A stretch of DNA of 64,000 nt, taken from Vitrella brassicaformis (lineage: Eukaryota; Sar; Vitrellaceae). The notes beneath the pieces are model-generated. The model made no database searches and was not told the origin of the DNA. It worked only from the letters and a program-made list of their open reading frames with translations. The position numbers and the translations under genes are program-made. Of the stretch, positions 1 through 13,758 are shown one piece after another. Position 1 is the first letter of the stretch, and every line of letters starts with the position of its first letter. The DNA lies in contig CDMY01000061.1 in NCBI GenBank assembly GCA_001179505.1, positions 1,733-65,732 on the forward strand, written 5' to 3'.

Positions 1-1320
1 GGGGAGGGAGGGAGGGAGGGAACGAGGCGATGCGATGCGATGTGTATATCGTGCCCTGTCTAGTACGTAAATCGTGGTGCACAGGCGCGTACGAGGGGCC
101 GGCTCATCGGGTTTTGTCCATCTGCAGAGATCATGGCCGCGCGTGTCTGGTGGTCGCGTCTGCTGGCCTCCTTCGCAAGCTCCTACAGATGCAGCAGCAC
201 ATCTGGTGGAGTGTGTGAAGGGAGTCTTGGACGTGATTTACAGACGTGCACGAGTGAGGACAGCGACCACTACATCATAAGTGAAGGCAGTCAGTACACA
301 TGTGGCAAGGCCTCCTTCCTGTCTTGCTCTCACATCGCCTGACCGTCTGTTTCTCTCTGTCTCGTGTCTGTCTGTCTGTCTGTCTGTCCGGGGTAGTCAG
401 TCAGTTGATTCTCAGCGTCCGTGCGAAGAGGCTGCAAGGTCTCTTTGGTCAACAGGCTGGGGGGAAAGTCCCCGTGCACTGGGGCAGAGAGTGCCGCTGC
501 GGCGGCAGGGACCCCTCGACCACTGGGGAACTCTGTCGTAAGACCGAGTGCCCCTGAGACCCACGCGCTTTCGTTCGCGAAGGTGTGTGGAGAGGAGGGG
601 ATCTCCTTGGTGGCGAGGGCAATGGCACGGCACCTCCTTGGGGGGTGTCTTTCTGCTGCTTGAGTGAATTCAGCTGGTGCGATGTCCTTCCCCGGGCACA
701 CGCACTTACTCGATGGGGCTTATGCCTGAACTACCCCCAACGCACACAGACACAGACAGACAGACAGACAGACGAGCGAGGGAGGGAGGGAGGGAGGGAC
801 GGGGTAGAGGCAAGGACCCTCGTGTTTCCGTGCTTGTCTGTGTGGCTTGCATGTCTACATACACCTTTGTTGTCGGCTTTCCCATGTACTGGGCTTCCTG
901 GTGCTTGCAATTCCAGTTGCAACGCCGATAAGCAGTGTGTGGATGCGCACTGCTTGTCTCCGTTGCAGCAGGCCTCGCGACACGGGAAACACAGCAGAGA
1001 GGATGGGGAGCAGAGAGGCCGGAGCGTTCTGTATGGGATATATAGAGACATTTGATGGCTGTCGACGTGTCAGTCAGTAAAGTGAAGTCTCATTGACCAT
1101 GATGGATTCAAACGCACCAATCACGCACACACTGCAAGGAACAGACATGAAGTATGGCATTGCCACACAACAAAGATTACGTGACACACGACACAACTTT
1201 CGTCGAAAACATCTAATAACGCCTGCACTCCCGCACACACCGCACAAGGGTGACGACTTAAGCAGATGAGCAACTACGGACGGCCTGTGACCCGCTCCTA
1301 CTGCGTTCACCACCCACCCA
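1..1320. other. Intergenic, no gene seen
   Basis: No reading frame here shows conserved protein character or plausible splicing. The stretch holds (GGGA)n and (CTGT)n tracts (about 1-20, 357-387, 755-800). The open frames present are explained by low-complexity composition. It lies downstream of the sushi/Notch gene on the minus strand and probably includes its 3' untranslated region. Confidence 0.5.
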
Positions 1321-4300
1321 TCACACAGACGGGGAAGGCGCGTCGTCAAAAGCGGCGTCCCTGTCTCTCCTTCCCTGACCGCCCGGCTGCAGCCCCCCTG
1401 ATGACCTACGGCCACCGGCTATCCGGCCCCTCTCCCTGTCTATCGCCTCCCTATTAGGATCGCGCACTTCTCGGTCCTCCGGCGCCCCTCGCGGCCGCTG
1501 GCTGTACTGGTGTTGCTGCTGCTGCTGGCGCTGCTGTGAGTAGGAGCCGCGTATCATCTCTGTTGGCGGTGCGCTGTCGGTGTAGTCGCTGGCATAGTCG
1601 GATGAGCCATGTCTCGGTTGCCGGGTCTGTTGGGGGTAGTTCATGCGGCTCACGGACGTCAAGCCGCCCATCGACGTGACGTCCGACCCACCCGGCGACA
1701 CGTCTGCCACACTTGGCGGCAAGTATTGGGACGTGGCTGTTTGGTGGAGGCTCACACCTTCGATCAGCGGCCGGGCCTGCGTCTGGGGGCCGTATGTTGG
1801 CTGTGTGAAGGACGAACTTGACATCGTCGGCGACCGCGAAGCTCCCGACATAGAAGGGTCAGATGATGGTGGGATGGCTCCCTCCCTGGCCAGCCTCTTA
1901 CGGGCTTCCTTCTCCTCCCTCTGTCGCTGTTTCTCGTCAAAGTAGGGCCTTACGAGCTTCTGGTAGAGTATGGGCGAGGTCATGAGGAAGACCAGAAACC
2001 CTGTGCCGACGAGACATATGATAACGATCGCCCACACAGGGAACTCCTGCGCTTTGGGCGGCTTGGCGTCGGGCACGCTCCGGACCGCACATGTGATGTC
2101 CGGCTTTTCCTGTGGACAGGAGGTCCGTCCAGGAGCACACTCCGGCACCCAGGCCCCGTCGGTGCACACAAATGTCTGCGACGAGATCGATCCCTTGGTG
2201 GGAGCATATCCCGACGCACAACGTACTGTCCGCGAATTCGTGTCGCTGCCCAAGACAGAGTAGTTGCCGTACTGGGCGATGATGGGCTCCAGGGCGAGAC
2301 AGCCCCCGCCAAATTGACACGTCAACGTCGGCGCGGGCCACACTCCGTTATCGCACACCAGTGTCTCCGGGTCAGGCCCACCAGTTCGTTCAAAGCCTTC
2401 GATGCAAGAGACAGTTCGACTGTTCCCGTGCCGCTCGCCAAAGCCGCTAGTCTGGTAACTGGTGGAGGTGTAGGGGTCGGAACCGCACGGCAGCCTGCAG
2501 AAGAGGAGGTACTCTCCCCTCGGCGGAAGCCACTTGCCGTTGCTGCAGGTGACGACTTGTGGGGATGTGCCTTCGATGGCGTCATAGCCCGGCTGGCAGG
2601 CCACTGTGCGGGTCGATCCATCTGCGGTGCCTTGGCCGCTGATGGCGTAGGGGAGACTCGCCTAACAACATCATGCAGGCGTAGGGAACACACAGACCGC
2701 ATGTGTTTGTGTGTGCTCACTCTCACCGATTCAGGGATATCGAGGGGGACCATTACGGGGCAGTCCTCTTTGATGAGCGAATTCTCGAGCCCCTCCATGC
2801 CGAGGGTGCCCACATAAGGCATTGGAGGGGCCTGCAAACTGGACGCTCGCGGACTCTCGCGCTGAACAGCGCTTGTGTAGATAGTCGCTGAGTCGACCGT
2901 TATTGGGGCCCGGCCGTCGATAAGAGCGGCTCTGAACGGTGTCTTGTCTGCGAGGGCCGCTTCAATGGCCTTCCTGAGTTCGCTACTTTCATGAAGGGCC
3001 TTCAGTTGCTGCATGGAGAATGCAGTTTTCAATGTGAGTGACTGAGAATGCCTTTCTGCCTCTCCTGCTTACAGTTTTGGCCCTCCTGGCTTGTCCGCCC
3101 ACATCGACAGCCACTTCCAGGCGAACGCTTCCAGGCCACATGCGGACCTCCGTCACATCCGATGGCAGCACACCCAACAGGTCAGCCAATGTCGCCTTCA
3201 GAATTGCTTGCAGCTCCCTCGCCCCACTGTCACGCTCTGTCAATGTCGAGTTCCAGCCGGGCGTGAGGCGGTCGAAGTTGATGTTGTCGAGCTCAAATCC
3301 AGCGCGAACCACCTGTCTTGGCAGACCTTGTGCGCATGCGCGGTCGAGGGAGATGCCACATTTCTGTTCGACCCACGCAAGAGACCGGTCGAGCCTCCAC
3401 TCTGGCATGGTCAGCCGGGGGTGGACGGCATCGATGCGAAGGGCCTCGCGTAGCACCTCCCAGAGAGGGGAGAGACAGCAGCCCTTGTCATCCAGCTCAA
3501 CTGCAGACACAGAGACATGACACACACTGGCCGGCATGTGCTGGGCGTGTGTGTTCAAACCGTCGATCGCTTTTTTGCAGTCGAAGGTTGCTTCCGTGCG
3601 GCTGCAATTGAAGGAGGGGTGGAATGGAGAGCACAGAGCCGTGTGCGCCCCGACGCTTGGCCCCTCCGTGAAGAGTTCCTCAATGGAAGGGTTGCTCCCC
3701 AGAGACTGAGGGAAACAGCCATCACGAAGAACGAGACACGCAAACGACGTGTTCGTGTCGCAGCATGCATATTGTTGTTGGCACTTACCGCTGCGAGCGT
3801 CTCGAGCTTGCTGATGTGTGTTAGCCGGTCATCGACATTTGGGAACATGCTGCGGAAGAAGCAGTCATCTCCGTCCCAGCCACACGCCTCATTGAAGCAA
3901 GACACGTCGCACTCGCCGTCTGCCCGAACATCAAACGGACGGACAGACAGACAGACAGATAGACAGACAAGCAGACAAAAAGGTTGAAAGATGAAGTGCC
4001 ATTGACCTAAAGACACGTCGCCCGTCACGACTCACCTCCGATGTATCCAACGGGACATTCGCAGTTTGGGTAGCTGCTGCTCGCCACCGGGCTGTATTCG
4101 ATGCTGTTGCGCCTCCTGCGGTATTGGAATATGTACTCGCCGCAGTATCGCCGGTTGCGGTTCTGCTGGCAGAAGAAACGGCCGTAGGATATCAACAGCG
4201 CACCCATGGCGGTGTCGTAGGGGTCCTGGCGCTCCTCGCCGCGGCCAGACACAATCTGAGGATCGACAGCAGATCACGTGTATGTCTGCCTGACACACCA

Positions 4301-7300
4301 CGATCTGTTTGGGTACCTGTCCGAGCGTTCTTGCTACGATTGTGATGCACTGGCCCTTGCACGGATCCACCGGTACGCCGCCTTCACGAGGCGCGGCAAC
4401 GACGGGGTTGTACGTAGCGATCTGCTGCACCGCCGACGCACAATAAGCAGATCCAGTCTCAGGGTCCTCTCTGCAGCGAAAGAGATACGTATTAGGACAG
4501 ACACGCATCGAGCGAATTGCGTAATTTGTACTTACTTGAGGCACATAATGTCGACTGTCTGGGCGGTGAAGCCACCGAGGTAGTCGTCCACCTTAGCCAT
4601 CAGCCGCCGTCGAGTCTCCGCTCCCACAGCGGCGAAGTCCAGCACGGGGTGCACCAGCCGATCGACCAACCCATCCAGAGACCTGCCGCCACCACTGATG
4701 CTCCGTGCTGCAGTCATGTCTCTCGCCACCCGTCTCGCCACGCCTCCCTGCGTATGCAGATCACCCCGGAAGTCGGCGCCCTCCAGCGGTGCGTCGATGG
4801 ACAGCATTCGTGTGTCTGGCCGGCCGCCCGGCTGTCGCATGGCCAGCCGGTGGAGGCTTTCGTAGTAGTCGAGGTTGGACCTGAAGCAAGAATTTGGCTG
4901 GCAGTCGACGTCCAGCTGCTGCGACTGCTTGAGGGCAAATCGGTCGATGGCGAAGTTGCGCTTGTCGCTGCCTGCCTGGGCGAAGCAGTACTGGCCGCTG
5001 GGCCTAGCGCACCAGTCATCTATGAGGGACCTGATGTTAACGAGACAAGACGCATCAGCGCGGGTGCCCACCACACAAGCCTCCTTTGCTCCTGACCGTG
5101 CAATCGTGACGTCCTCGCATCCAGGCCCACTTGACCCGGCGAAGGACTCCACCACGGCCTCCATCTGCCTCACACAGGGAGTGCCCCCCGAGCCCTCACA
5201 GAAAGTCCTTATATCCTCCTGGGTCTCGCCGTAAAGCCACGTTCCACACTCGCCCAGCAACACATTGAAGAACTCAGGCAAGAAGGCGCAGCAGCCCTCC
5301 GCATCCACACGGTTCGTGCACTCGGCAGGCGGCTTGACCACTGCGGGAGCTGCAAACGACGGGCCGCCTTCGGGTGGGGCGAGGGGGTCCCTCTCGCAGC
5401 GGATGACAGAGCGGACGGGTGGTTCAAACTGGCCGTCAAGGCAGGTGACCTGAGCAGGCTGGTCGAAGGGAGGGCCATAGGCCCGCCGTGCGTTGGAGAG
5501 GCAGTCAACCATGCGCACGTCGCCGTGACTGTAGCCATTCACGCTGCCGAATGTGACGTTAATCTAACAGAGCAGGACAGAGGCAGGAGGTCAGAGAGTG
5601 GGGTGGGTCTTCAGGCGCGTGCTCTCACTTGGTAAAGGTCTCGGTCAATGAGCTTGAAGTCTCCCTCACTGCAGATCCGACACGGCCGGCACTCAGGACC
5701 ACCGCAGTCGATGCCCTAAACCAAGAGACACGCACATTAAGACAGAAGTGTCGTGTATCTTGTGCGATGAGGAACGCTTCTCTCTACTTGTTCCACTCCG
5801 TTTTGGATTCCATCGTTGCATGAGATACATGCATTTGGGCAGCTGCCGCCACAGTCCACACCGACCTCATCCCCATCAGCATACCCGTCGGTGCACGTCG
5901 GAACTGCGCACACACACACACGCACACACACACACACACGAGAGAGAGAGAGAGAGAGAGAGATACGTGCACGTGCCCGCCACTGCCATCTTTCATACGT
6001 ATGCACGTGAGTCGCAGCCCCGATGAGTCATAAATCCCATTTCGACACTCGATTGGGGCCGTCTGGCACAGCTCGACCGCGCTCTTGGCGTTCTCAGTCA
6101 CCTGGTAGGCGCCCTCTCTGCACTTGACGTCGATTTTCCGCCCGTGTGGCACAGTCGTTGTGTCGGATATGACCTCATATGCCGCAGAGAGAATCGGCAG
6201 GCCGATGCAGCTTTGGCAGGCAGGGCAGGAGCCTCCGCAGTCGATGTCCTGCTCGTCGCCATTCTTGATGCCGTCTGTGCATGAGGGGCATGAGGAAGCC
6301 GGACATGGGCCGCCGCAGTCGACGCTGGTCTCGCCGCCTGCCACGAGACGAAAAGACACAGAGACACATGATGAGGCATGCTCTAGTTGACCGCGACTGT
6401 AACCGTTTCTGATGCCGTCAGTGCATGTCGGTTCGCACATTACGCGACACACGATGCCACAATCCACGCCATCCTCACCGCCGTTCTGCACCCCATCAGA
6501 GCTGGAGAAGACGACATGAGTGTGCAAGCCGCGATGCATCTATCTATCCGTTAGGTGTGTCTCCCCTTACCAGGTCGGGCAGGACGCCTCACACGACCCG
6601 CCACAGTCAACACCCTCCTCGTCGCCATTCTGAAGCCCGTCGGTGCAGCTCGGGACTGACCGACAAGCAAATACATAGACAGAGTGAAGATCCACGATCG
6701 CATTCATCCATTCGTCTATCTGTGTAGCTCCTCGCCCGCCAGCATACAGGTGCATATGGTGGCGGGTTTGTCGAATCGTCCGTTTGTGCATGTGATTGTT
6801 GACTCGCCGGGGCCGCATATCTGCAGGGCTGTCGGCTTGCACTTGAGTGTCCGCTCTGCCATGTACCGGAAGTCGCTGCTGCCTGGCGGGGAGATGATGT
6901 AGGCACCCTTGTACTGCAGCAGCTGGTCTTCATTGCACCGAGCTGCATGCAGGAAAAAGAGAGAGCGATGGATGGGTTTGCGTGTTGTGTCTTCGGGTCA
7001 CTGCGTCCCGCTGCCCACCTCTGCAAGTGAGGTTTGCTTGGCCGTCCCATTCTCCGTCGTAGCACTGGATCAGCTGCTTCACCTTGTCTGAACGTCGCGC
7101 ACGTCACATGCAAACATGCACACATCCATCTTGTTCATTCACTGACTCACTCCACTCACCCATGGGGTCATATCCATCGGCACACCGCACCTCCCTGGTG
7201 CTCAGGTGGGTCGTACCGGAGCCCAGCACATCATACTGTAGCGGCGCCATAAACTCGCTGCAGCGCCCTGACAGCAACCACCACACCAGACACAACACAA

Positions 7301-10300
7301 CATTCACGTGTACATGATGGATGGATGTGCTGCCGCTGGCTCACTGAAGCAACCGAGAGGCACGGTCTCGCCCTGCAGCCACACGCCATCGTTGCACACG
7401 ACAGCTGACGGCTCCACCCCGGTGTATGCCGCTGCTCCCGGCGCGCACTGTATCGAGGCGATGGCGCCCTGGCCGAAGCTGGTTAGGTATGATCGGTAAT
7501 CGTAAGACCGGCCGAACTGATCCGTTGGCACGTTGCAGGGCGCTGCAGGCACGGAAGAGTGAGTGAGGAAGGAAGAGTGAGTGAGGAAGAGTGATTGTCT
7601 CTGTCTGCCTGTCTGGCTGTCTGTGTGTCTGTGTGTCTGTCTGTCTGTCTGTCGATGTGTGTGGCAGTAGCACTCACACACGAAAGCAAGGGCTCACTCA
7701 CCCCTGCAGATGAGTTGCTTGAGTGTCCACGCGCCCGACTCCCTGCATGTGACAATCTCCCCGTCGGTGCCAGCCTCCCTGGTGGCGTTGGGGAGGCAGC
7801 TGACGGTGATGCTGTCACCCGTCCACTTCTGAGAACCCCGGATATCATACCCATTGCCGCCAGGATTGTAGTCGCCGCATGACGCTGACAGGAGACAGAC
7901 ATACAGACAGACGATGGACCCATATGGTCGACCTTCCTCCCTCCTGCCGTGCTTGCCTACGTTCGCAATTGAGCTGCTGTTGGAGCACCTGAGCCTGGGT
8001 CAGGCCGTCAGACGTGGTCCAGATGCCATCGGTGCAGATCGCCGTGGTGCTGTCGTAATTGCGAGAGGCGTAACCTCTGGCACAGTCGACTGTGTAGACA
8101 GTCCCGTGCTTGCGCCCGAGCCCCCGGGCAGAGATCTTGGAGCCCAGAGAGGGAAACTCACCGCACGGACCTGGCATGAGTGACCATGACCAACATACAA
8201 GCAGACAGATGACAAAAAACAATGGGAATGCTCTTGTCTCACCCTTGCACTCGATATTGTACTCAGTCCACCTGAGCGGGCTTCCCCTGCATTGAGAGGC
8301 CTGCGGCTGAGCGCCGGCGGTTAAGACAGAGTCTTCCCTACACCTGAGAACCCGCTGGGTTCCCTCTGTAGTGCCGTCGCCTTCGATCGAGTAGGCGATG
8401 CCCAGGGAGGGGAAGGGGCCGCACGAGGGACCGCATCGGAGGTCAAAGCCGCCCCACTTCCCTGCAACACCAGACACACAGGAAAGAGGCAGGCCGAATC
8501 TGTTGTCCCTGTGTTGGTCCGCTTGTATGCGCAGCGTTCGTTACCTACCGTCGTTGCATTCGACTTCTTCAAAGTCAGCGCCGGCTGACACGCCAAAGCC
8601 CTCCGCGCACGTCACATTGACGACGGCTCCGTGCTCCACACCTGTGCCCTCGAGCGCAAATTGAGGGCCCAGCTGCTGAAACGGACCGCAGTCGGCTGGG
8701 ATAGAGTAACAAGGACACGTGGCGGCCAGGGAGATGACACATGGATGGAAAGTCGATCGGTCAATCACCCGTCTCTTCCACCTTTGCATTCGATGGTTTT
8801 GGGTGTAAAGTTTTCGTTGTCGCACACGACGATCTCCGTCTGGTTGGGGCCGTCCACACTGAAGTTGGGTGCACACGCGACCTCCCGCTCCGTCAGGTGC
8901 TTGACGGCCGGCCATTCGCCGTATTCCCTGCCTGATATGACGTACTGGGGACCGAGATTGCCGTACTCAAGACAGGGAACTGCGCAGACACGCACGCACA
9001 TTTATGTGACTGAGGGATAGACAGCGAGAGGCGCGAAATGCTGGAGACGTGCGTACCTCCGTATGCCTGGAAGACGAGTGTCTCCTTCTGGACCCAGGGG
9101 TTGTAGGCAAGGTCGGTAATGGCGCCTAGACTGACATCGATATAGTAGACCTCGCCGTACGTGAAGGGCTCCCCTGGCTTCAACACGATCTTCGCCGTCT
9201 GGTCCGAGACGATCCACTTGCCGCGCATGCCCTCATCGGAATCCGGGACAATCGTCTGCTTCCCACCCCAGAGGTCTCCTGAGTCATGAACATATACATG
9301 CATTCACGCCGAGCTGTCCCTGTTTGTCTCTTCCTTCACTGACCGACCTGCGAATACAATTTCGGCAGGCTGGTCTGGGCGTGAGTGTCCGTAAGTAACT
9401 GGTTCATTGAACGTCAGGACCACCTCGGAGTCGATGGGGACGTCGTAAGACGCTATTTCAGGTGACATGCCGATGAGGACCGGGCCGGTCCTGTCTGGCG
9501 CCTTGCTGCACAGCACGTGGACATCGGGCTGGTCCTCCCATTTGTCGACGAACTTGTACCACAGGCCCGACATCGGGAGGTCGGGGTTGGCTGCAGAGGC
9601 CATCAGCTCAGGGCTGGTGCCCGCTAATACCTGGTCGGGGTCCAAATCGTTGTCAATGATCCACGCCGCCGCAGTTTCTGCATGCACAACATATATGTAT
9701 ATAGGTATACACATCGATTTGTGGCAGTACATCCAGTCCCGCGGACGAGACACGGGCGGCCACACCCGTCGTGTACCCACCCACCTCCTCGTTCCGGTGT
9801 CCAGTAGAGGAAGAATTCGGCAATATCTCCGCCCTTCCAGACGGGGTGGCCCCTCTCGGGCTCGATGGGCCTGTACAGCCCATTAGGGTTCCCCCTAAGG
9901 TGGTAAAAGCCTGCCAAACGGGGAATGAGGTGTGTATCGGTTGTGTCTGTGCGTATGCAGTGCAACCGACCGGTGATGTATATGTATGGACATCCACCGT
10001 CTTTGCGGATTGAGAAGTCGTAATCCACTTTGCCCTGATTCCAATTGCCTGCAGATCAATGCGTGACAACCCACACACTCATCGTCTCGCCTCCTCTCTC
10101 CTTTGGTGGGCATTTACCTACCCTGCAAGTCGGCCACGATGCCGGCGTCAAAGCCCACTAAGTAGTCGCCCTCGGGCAAAGACGCGGCATTCGGCTCCGG
10201 GACGAACGTCAGTTCCAGGCCAGATACCGTCACGCTGGTGCTACCTAAGTGAATCACACATATTTCAGGCGCGCAGACACGCACACACCTATGAAGCAAG

Positions 10301-13300
10301 GATGTTGGTTGGCTGGATTGATGCTGTCTCTTGGCTTACTCATCCTGACTTCCCATTGTGCGCCTTCGACTGCGGTGTTGATCAGGATGATCCTGGCATC
10401 CGCCTTGGCCTTCGTGACCGACTCGCTGAAGAAGAACTTGATCTCCTTGACGGGAGGCACCGCATTCGAGCCTTTGGCGGGCTTGTACTCCTCCACGAAG
10501 GGAGGTGAGCTGTCTGCCTGTCGGCCGCAGCAGAGACATACAGAATCAATTCGGGTGTGTACACGTGTACGTGTGTTCAGGCACATACTTGGCATGTGCC
10601 TTCGATACAGAACTCGTTCTCCTCACACTCATTCGACATGATGCACTCAGCTGCACTCATGCACACACAGACAAACAAAGAGACCGGGAGGGACGAATGG
10701 AAGATATCATAAGACGGGGACGAAGGATGGATGGTACAGTGCTTCCCTGCTTTGTCTGCTTACCGACTGAGAGAATGCCCAGGTCAGCATCGAAGTCCTC
10801 AGGCTGGTTGCAGGGGATCCCGTCGCCACCGTTGTCCTGACCAGCGCACCCACACAGCCGGTTGGTCGCTGCACGCCCGAATGGTTGGCAGAAGCACGAC
10901 GCAGCACCACCCCAAAGAGACACACCCAACACACACGAGCATAGACTGAAACGAACGAGCCAATCAGACGTGTTTGGTCACCCACGTACCTCCGGGGATC
11001 GCGTCGGTGCCGATGTTGATTTTGCAGTTTTCGTCAGTGTCGACGTCGAAGGCGCACGGCAGTGCCTCGTCGTCGATTGCGTCGGGGTCGAGAGCCACTT
11101 CGGCACCGCACTGCTGCTCTATGGCCAATGGCAGCACCTTGAACGCCTCTCCTATTGCCTGAGTGAATCAATCAGTCACCCAACATACAAAACAACACAA
11201 CACACGCATGTGCCATGTGGAGTGTCAGATGTCCACTCATCCATCCATGTACTGACTCACGCTAGATGCGAGTGCGGGCAGGCTGCAGGCGTCTTGTATG
11301 AGGCAGAAGTATGTCTCAGCGCCGGCCTCGACGGCCGTCTCGACGAAGCCCCCGCAGTAGGGGTTCAGGCCCGTCTGGGGGTCATACAGGCAGTAGGCCA
11401 GCACGTTGTCGGTGCAATGCTTGTTCGTGGTGCACTCTTGCGTAACCACGATACCTGATAGATAATCAACTCACACACACACGCGGAAGGCGAATGAGTC
11501 CCAGCCAAATGGGTCATATTGATAGCCGCAGTCTGTATTCTGTTTGCCCGCGCCTGGCCTGTTTGTACGAGTACCTACCGAGTGGCACAGTGAAGTCCTC
11601 AGGCCCGTCGCATTTCCTGTTGGAGTCCCCCCGTGCGATGCCGGGGCACCCGCACAGACGGACGCCATCTTGGCCTCGGATGGTGGTGTTGCGCCGGAAA
11701 GGGACACCCAGGTTGACCTGGCAGCCGTCGGGCTCATCCGCATCGCACGTAAACGTATTCTTCGTGAAAATCGACTCTGCAAACAGAGCACGCACACACA
11801 GAGAAGGCCGCCCGGCGTGATTGACGTGCCGGTCATCCATCCATTCATTGGTTCGCTTCCCCTCTCCGCATCTTTGTGTGTGCGTATGTTTTGTGTATGC
11901 ATGTGCGCACCGGAGGCTGTGAGTATCTCGCTGCCACAGTCCGATAGGAAGTCGACGGTCGCCAGCTTGAAAGTGTCGTCCACCCCGGCGCCCGGCAGGT
12001 CAGTCACGTCCATCTGACAAAAGTAGCCGTCGACGCACACCTTGGTGCGGTCGATCCCGGGCTCAAACCCAGTGCACTGCCCGTCTCGGCACACGCCATA
12101 GCCCTCGAAGCACTCCCCGTCTACCGTGCACTCCCCACCGCCCGTTGTCTGCAACCGACGGGGCGACACCACACCGGCGCTGCTCACGAGGGGATGCACG
12201 GCGTCGGCGTGCAGCGGGACTGTCGAGGCAGCTTTGACGGTCAGCCTGCCGAGATTGGTAGTGAAATCCTTGGCCTCGTCACAGTTGTTGACGCCGGCGC
12301 ATCCACAAATTGTGGCGTCGATGGCGTCGCCGCCCATGACGCCCAGATTGACACCACAATTGATCTCATCGGATGAAGCGGATGCGAGACATGGGAACGA
12401 GAGGACATGTGGGGAAGATGCTGACGGTTGGGGGCTGCTGGAGAGGGCAGCGGTGCTCTGATTGGCGCGGTTGAGCTCTGGGCCGATGAGGAATCCCTCC
12501 TGTCGCTTGGGGGGAGGGGAGGGCGTCGGCATTGCCATTTCCACAGAGTCTGTGGACGGAATGATGAGCAACCTGCGGAAGGCAAATGGATGGATGAGTG
12601 TTGCGCCATGTCCTCCTTTCCTTGGTGCGCACCGCACCCGTGCCCACCCTGGAGTGTCTGAGTCGCCGCATCGAGGCTGTGGGCCCCTCATCGGGTCAGG
12701 ATGGATGATGAGCGTGACTTTATAGTCTGGGTTGATGCCCATGCCTTTGATGCCCCACAGAAAGCACATCTCATACGCCTTGCACACGTGCTGCGGCGGC
12801 GCCGACAGGCTGGTGGGGGCGAAGCCGTGGGCCTTCAGAGATCCCACAGGGGCCAGAAAGTCTATGGCCTGATTGCAGGGGATCCCATCACCTGCACAGA
12901 CACAGACACAGACACATGCATATGTAGCATTCACGTCGAGACATACCTCCTATGTCCACATTTGGGCACCCGCACAGGTTGTAAGAGCCCAGCAGATCCG
13001 ATCTCTCTATCGTCACGTCACAGCTCTTCTCATCCCTGGGCAGGCATGCCGCCGTGGCCACGGCCGCCCTCTCGCTCGCGCCGCAGGGCTGGTCGTCAGC
13101 GCGCACCTCGAGACGGTAGCTTTCCGCAGGGTTCTTGTCAAAGTGCCCCGGGATGCCACGCACAACGCCTCCGGGGCCTGTCCCACATTTGTACGTGGAA
13201 TGACCCGACCCAGCAAAACCTGACACACACACACGGGCGCCGTACTCCGGTGTGCCCCTCGCCAGGCCACACGGCCCACGCATCAATCAGATCTCACCCG

Positions 13301-13602
13301 TGCATTTGCCGTTGAGGCATGTGCGTCCCTTGCCGCATTGTCGGTCCGTTTGGCATGCACGCAGCTCAGCAAGTGCGCCCTCGTCCGGCAGCTTCCTGTG
13401 TTTGTGCGCAAGGACCTCCGAGTTGGACACATCCTGGACCGCCACTACCTGCATCAACTCACGCAAACCATTGAGATCTCAATGCGTCTCAATGGCTCTT
13501 TTCCTTCATTCGCCAATTCGCCATTCGTACCGTGTCATCAGGGAATGCGCCCGCCGCGAGGAAGACAAGGACGGCCGCCACGAGTATGAATGCAGTCCTC
13601 AT
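1321..13602 (-). CDS. Giant mosaic type I membrane protein with sushi, Notch/LNR and bacterial Ig-like modules
   Basis: Spliced gene of about 30 or more exons (first three: 13531-13602, 13298-13448, 12947-13219). The start is the ATG at 13602, followed by a clear signal peptide (FILVAAVLVFLAAGA). N to C the ectodomain shows: Cys-rich units with a CGCxG core followed by a DF...LG motif (about 13.0, 12.87, 12.3, 11.65 and 10.8 kb); Ig-like modules resembling Big_5/SbsA (about 10.5-9.05 kb, VVLTFNEPVTYG and GAITDLAYNP); a run of sushi/CCP-like repeats (about 9.0-6.7 kb); repeated C-DGxxNG-E-VDCGG units (about 6.65-5.65 kb); a Cys-rich block (5.56-4.53 kb); a Notch/LNR repeat (DGECDVSCFNEACGWDGDDC, about 3.93-3.86 kb); and three further sushi-like repeats. 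A single membrane span (VWAIVIICLVGTGFLVFLMTS, about 2.03-1.97 kb) precedes a Gln/Pro/Ser-rich cytoplasmic tail of about 200 residues. It is probably a cell-surface adhesion or receptor protein; no ligand can be inferred. I assume one gene because no internal start or stop is evident, but two genes are possible. Confidence 0.75.
3859..3927 (-). other. Notch/LNR repeat in the mosaic receptor
   Basis: The minus strand encodes DGECDVSCFNEACGWDGDDC, matching the Lin-12/Notch repeat pattern: Cys spacing, NEAC, and the WDGDDC calcium site. Only one copy is seen, whereas Notch receptors carry three in tandem. It lies between the membrane-proximal region and the DGxxNG repeats. Confidence 0.8.
5930..5962 (+). 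repeat. (CA)n/(GA)n microsatellite in an intron
   Basis: An alternating CA run is followed directly by a GA run of about 22 bases, inside an intron of the mosaic receptor gene. On the sense strand it reads (TC)n(TG)n. Confidence 0.9.
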
Positions 13603-13717
13603 CTTTCGTTGGTGTGCGCCAGGAACATGTGAAGGGTTGTCGTGTGATCCCTTTAGGTCGACGGTGGCGCGTCGGCGGGAAAGGGAGGGAGGGAAAGGTG
13701 AGACGGCCCCCACGTTC

Positions 13718-13733
13718 GCGAGCTCTAGCTCGC
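13718..13733. promoter_or_regulatory. Inverted repeat GCGAGCT-ct-AGCTCGC between receptor and kinesin
   Basis: Seven-base arms with a two-base spacer lie in the 156-base space between the divergent start codons at 13602 and 13759, 26 bases from the kinesin ATG. The same core recurs in other head-to-head spacers (26052, 42777, 50713). A role as bidirectional promoter element is inferred. Confidence 0.5.
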
Positions 13734-13758
13734 AACAGTGCAAAAAGGCCGTGCAAAC

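Noticed and set aside
330-1055. Overlapping open frames on both strands, 106-156 codons
   Set aside because: Composed of translated CAGA/GGGA repeats; no domain pattern, no splice context, frames conflict.
5784-6539. 251-codon minus frame treated as a single exon
   Set aside because: It runs through (CA)n/(GA)n intron sequence; only its DGxxNG...VDCGG segments are exons of the large receptor gene.
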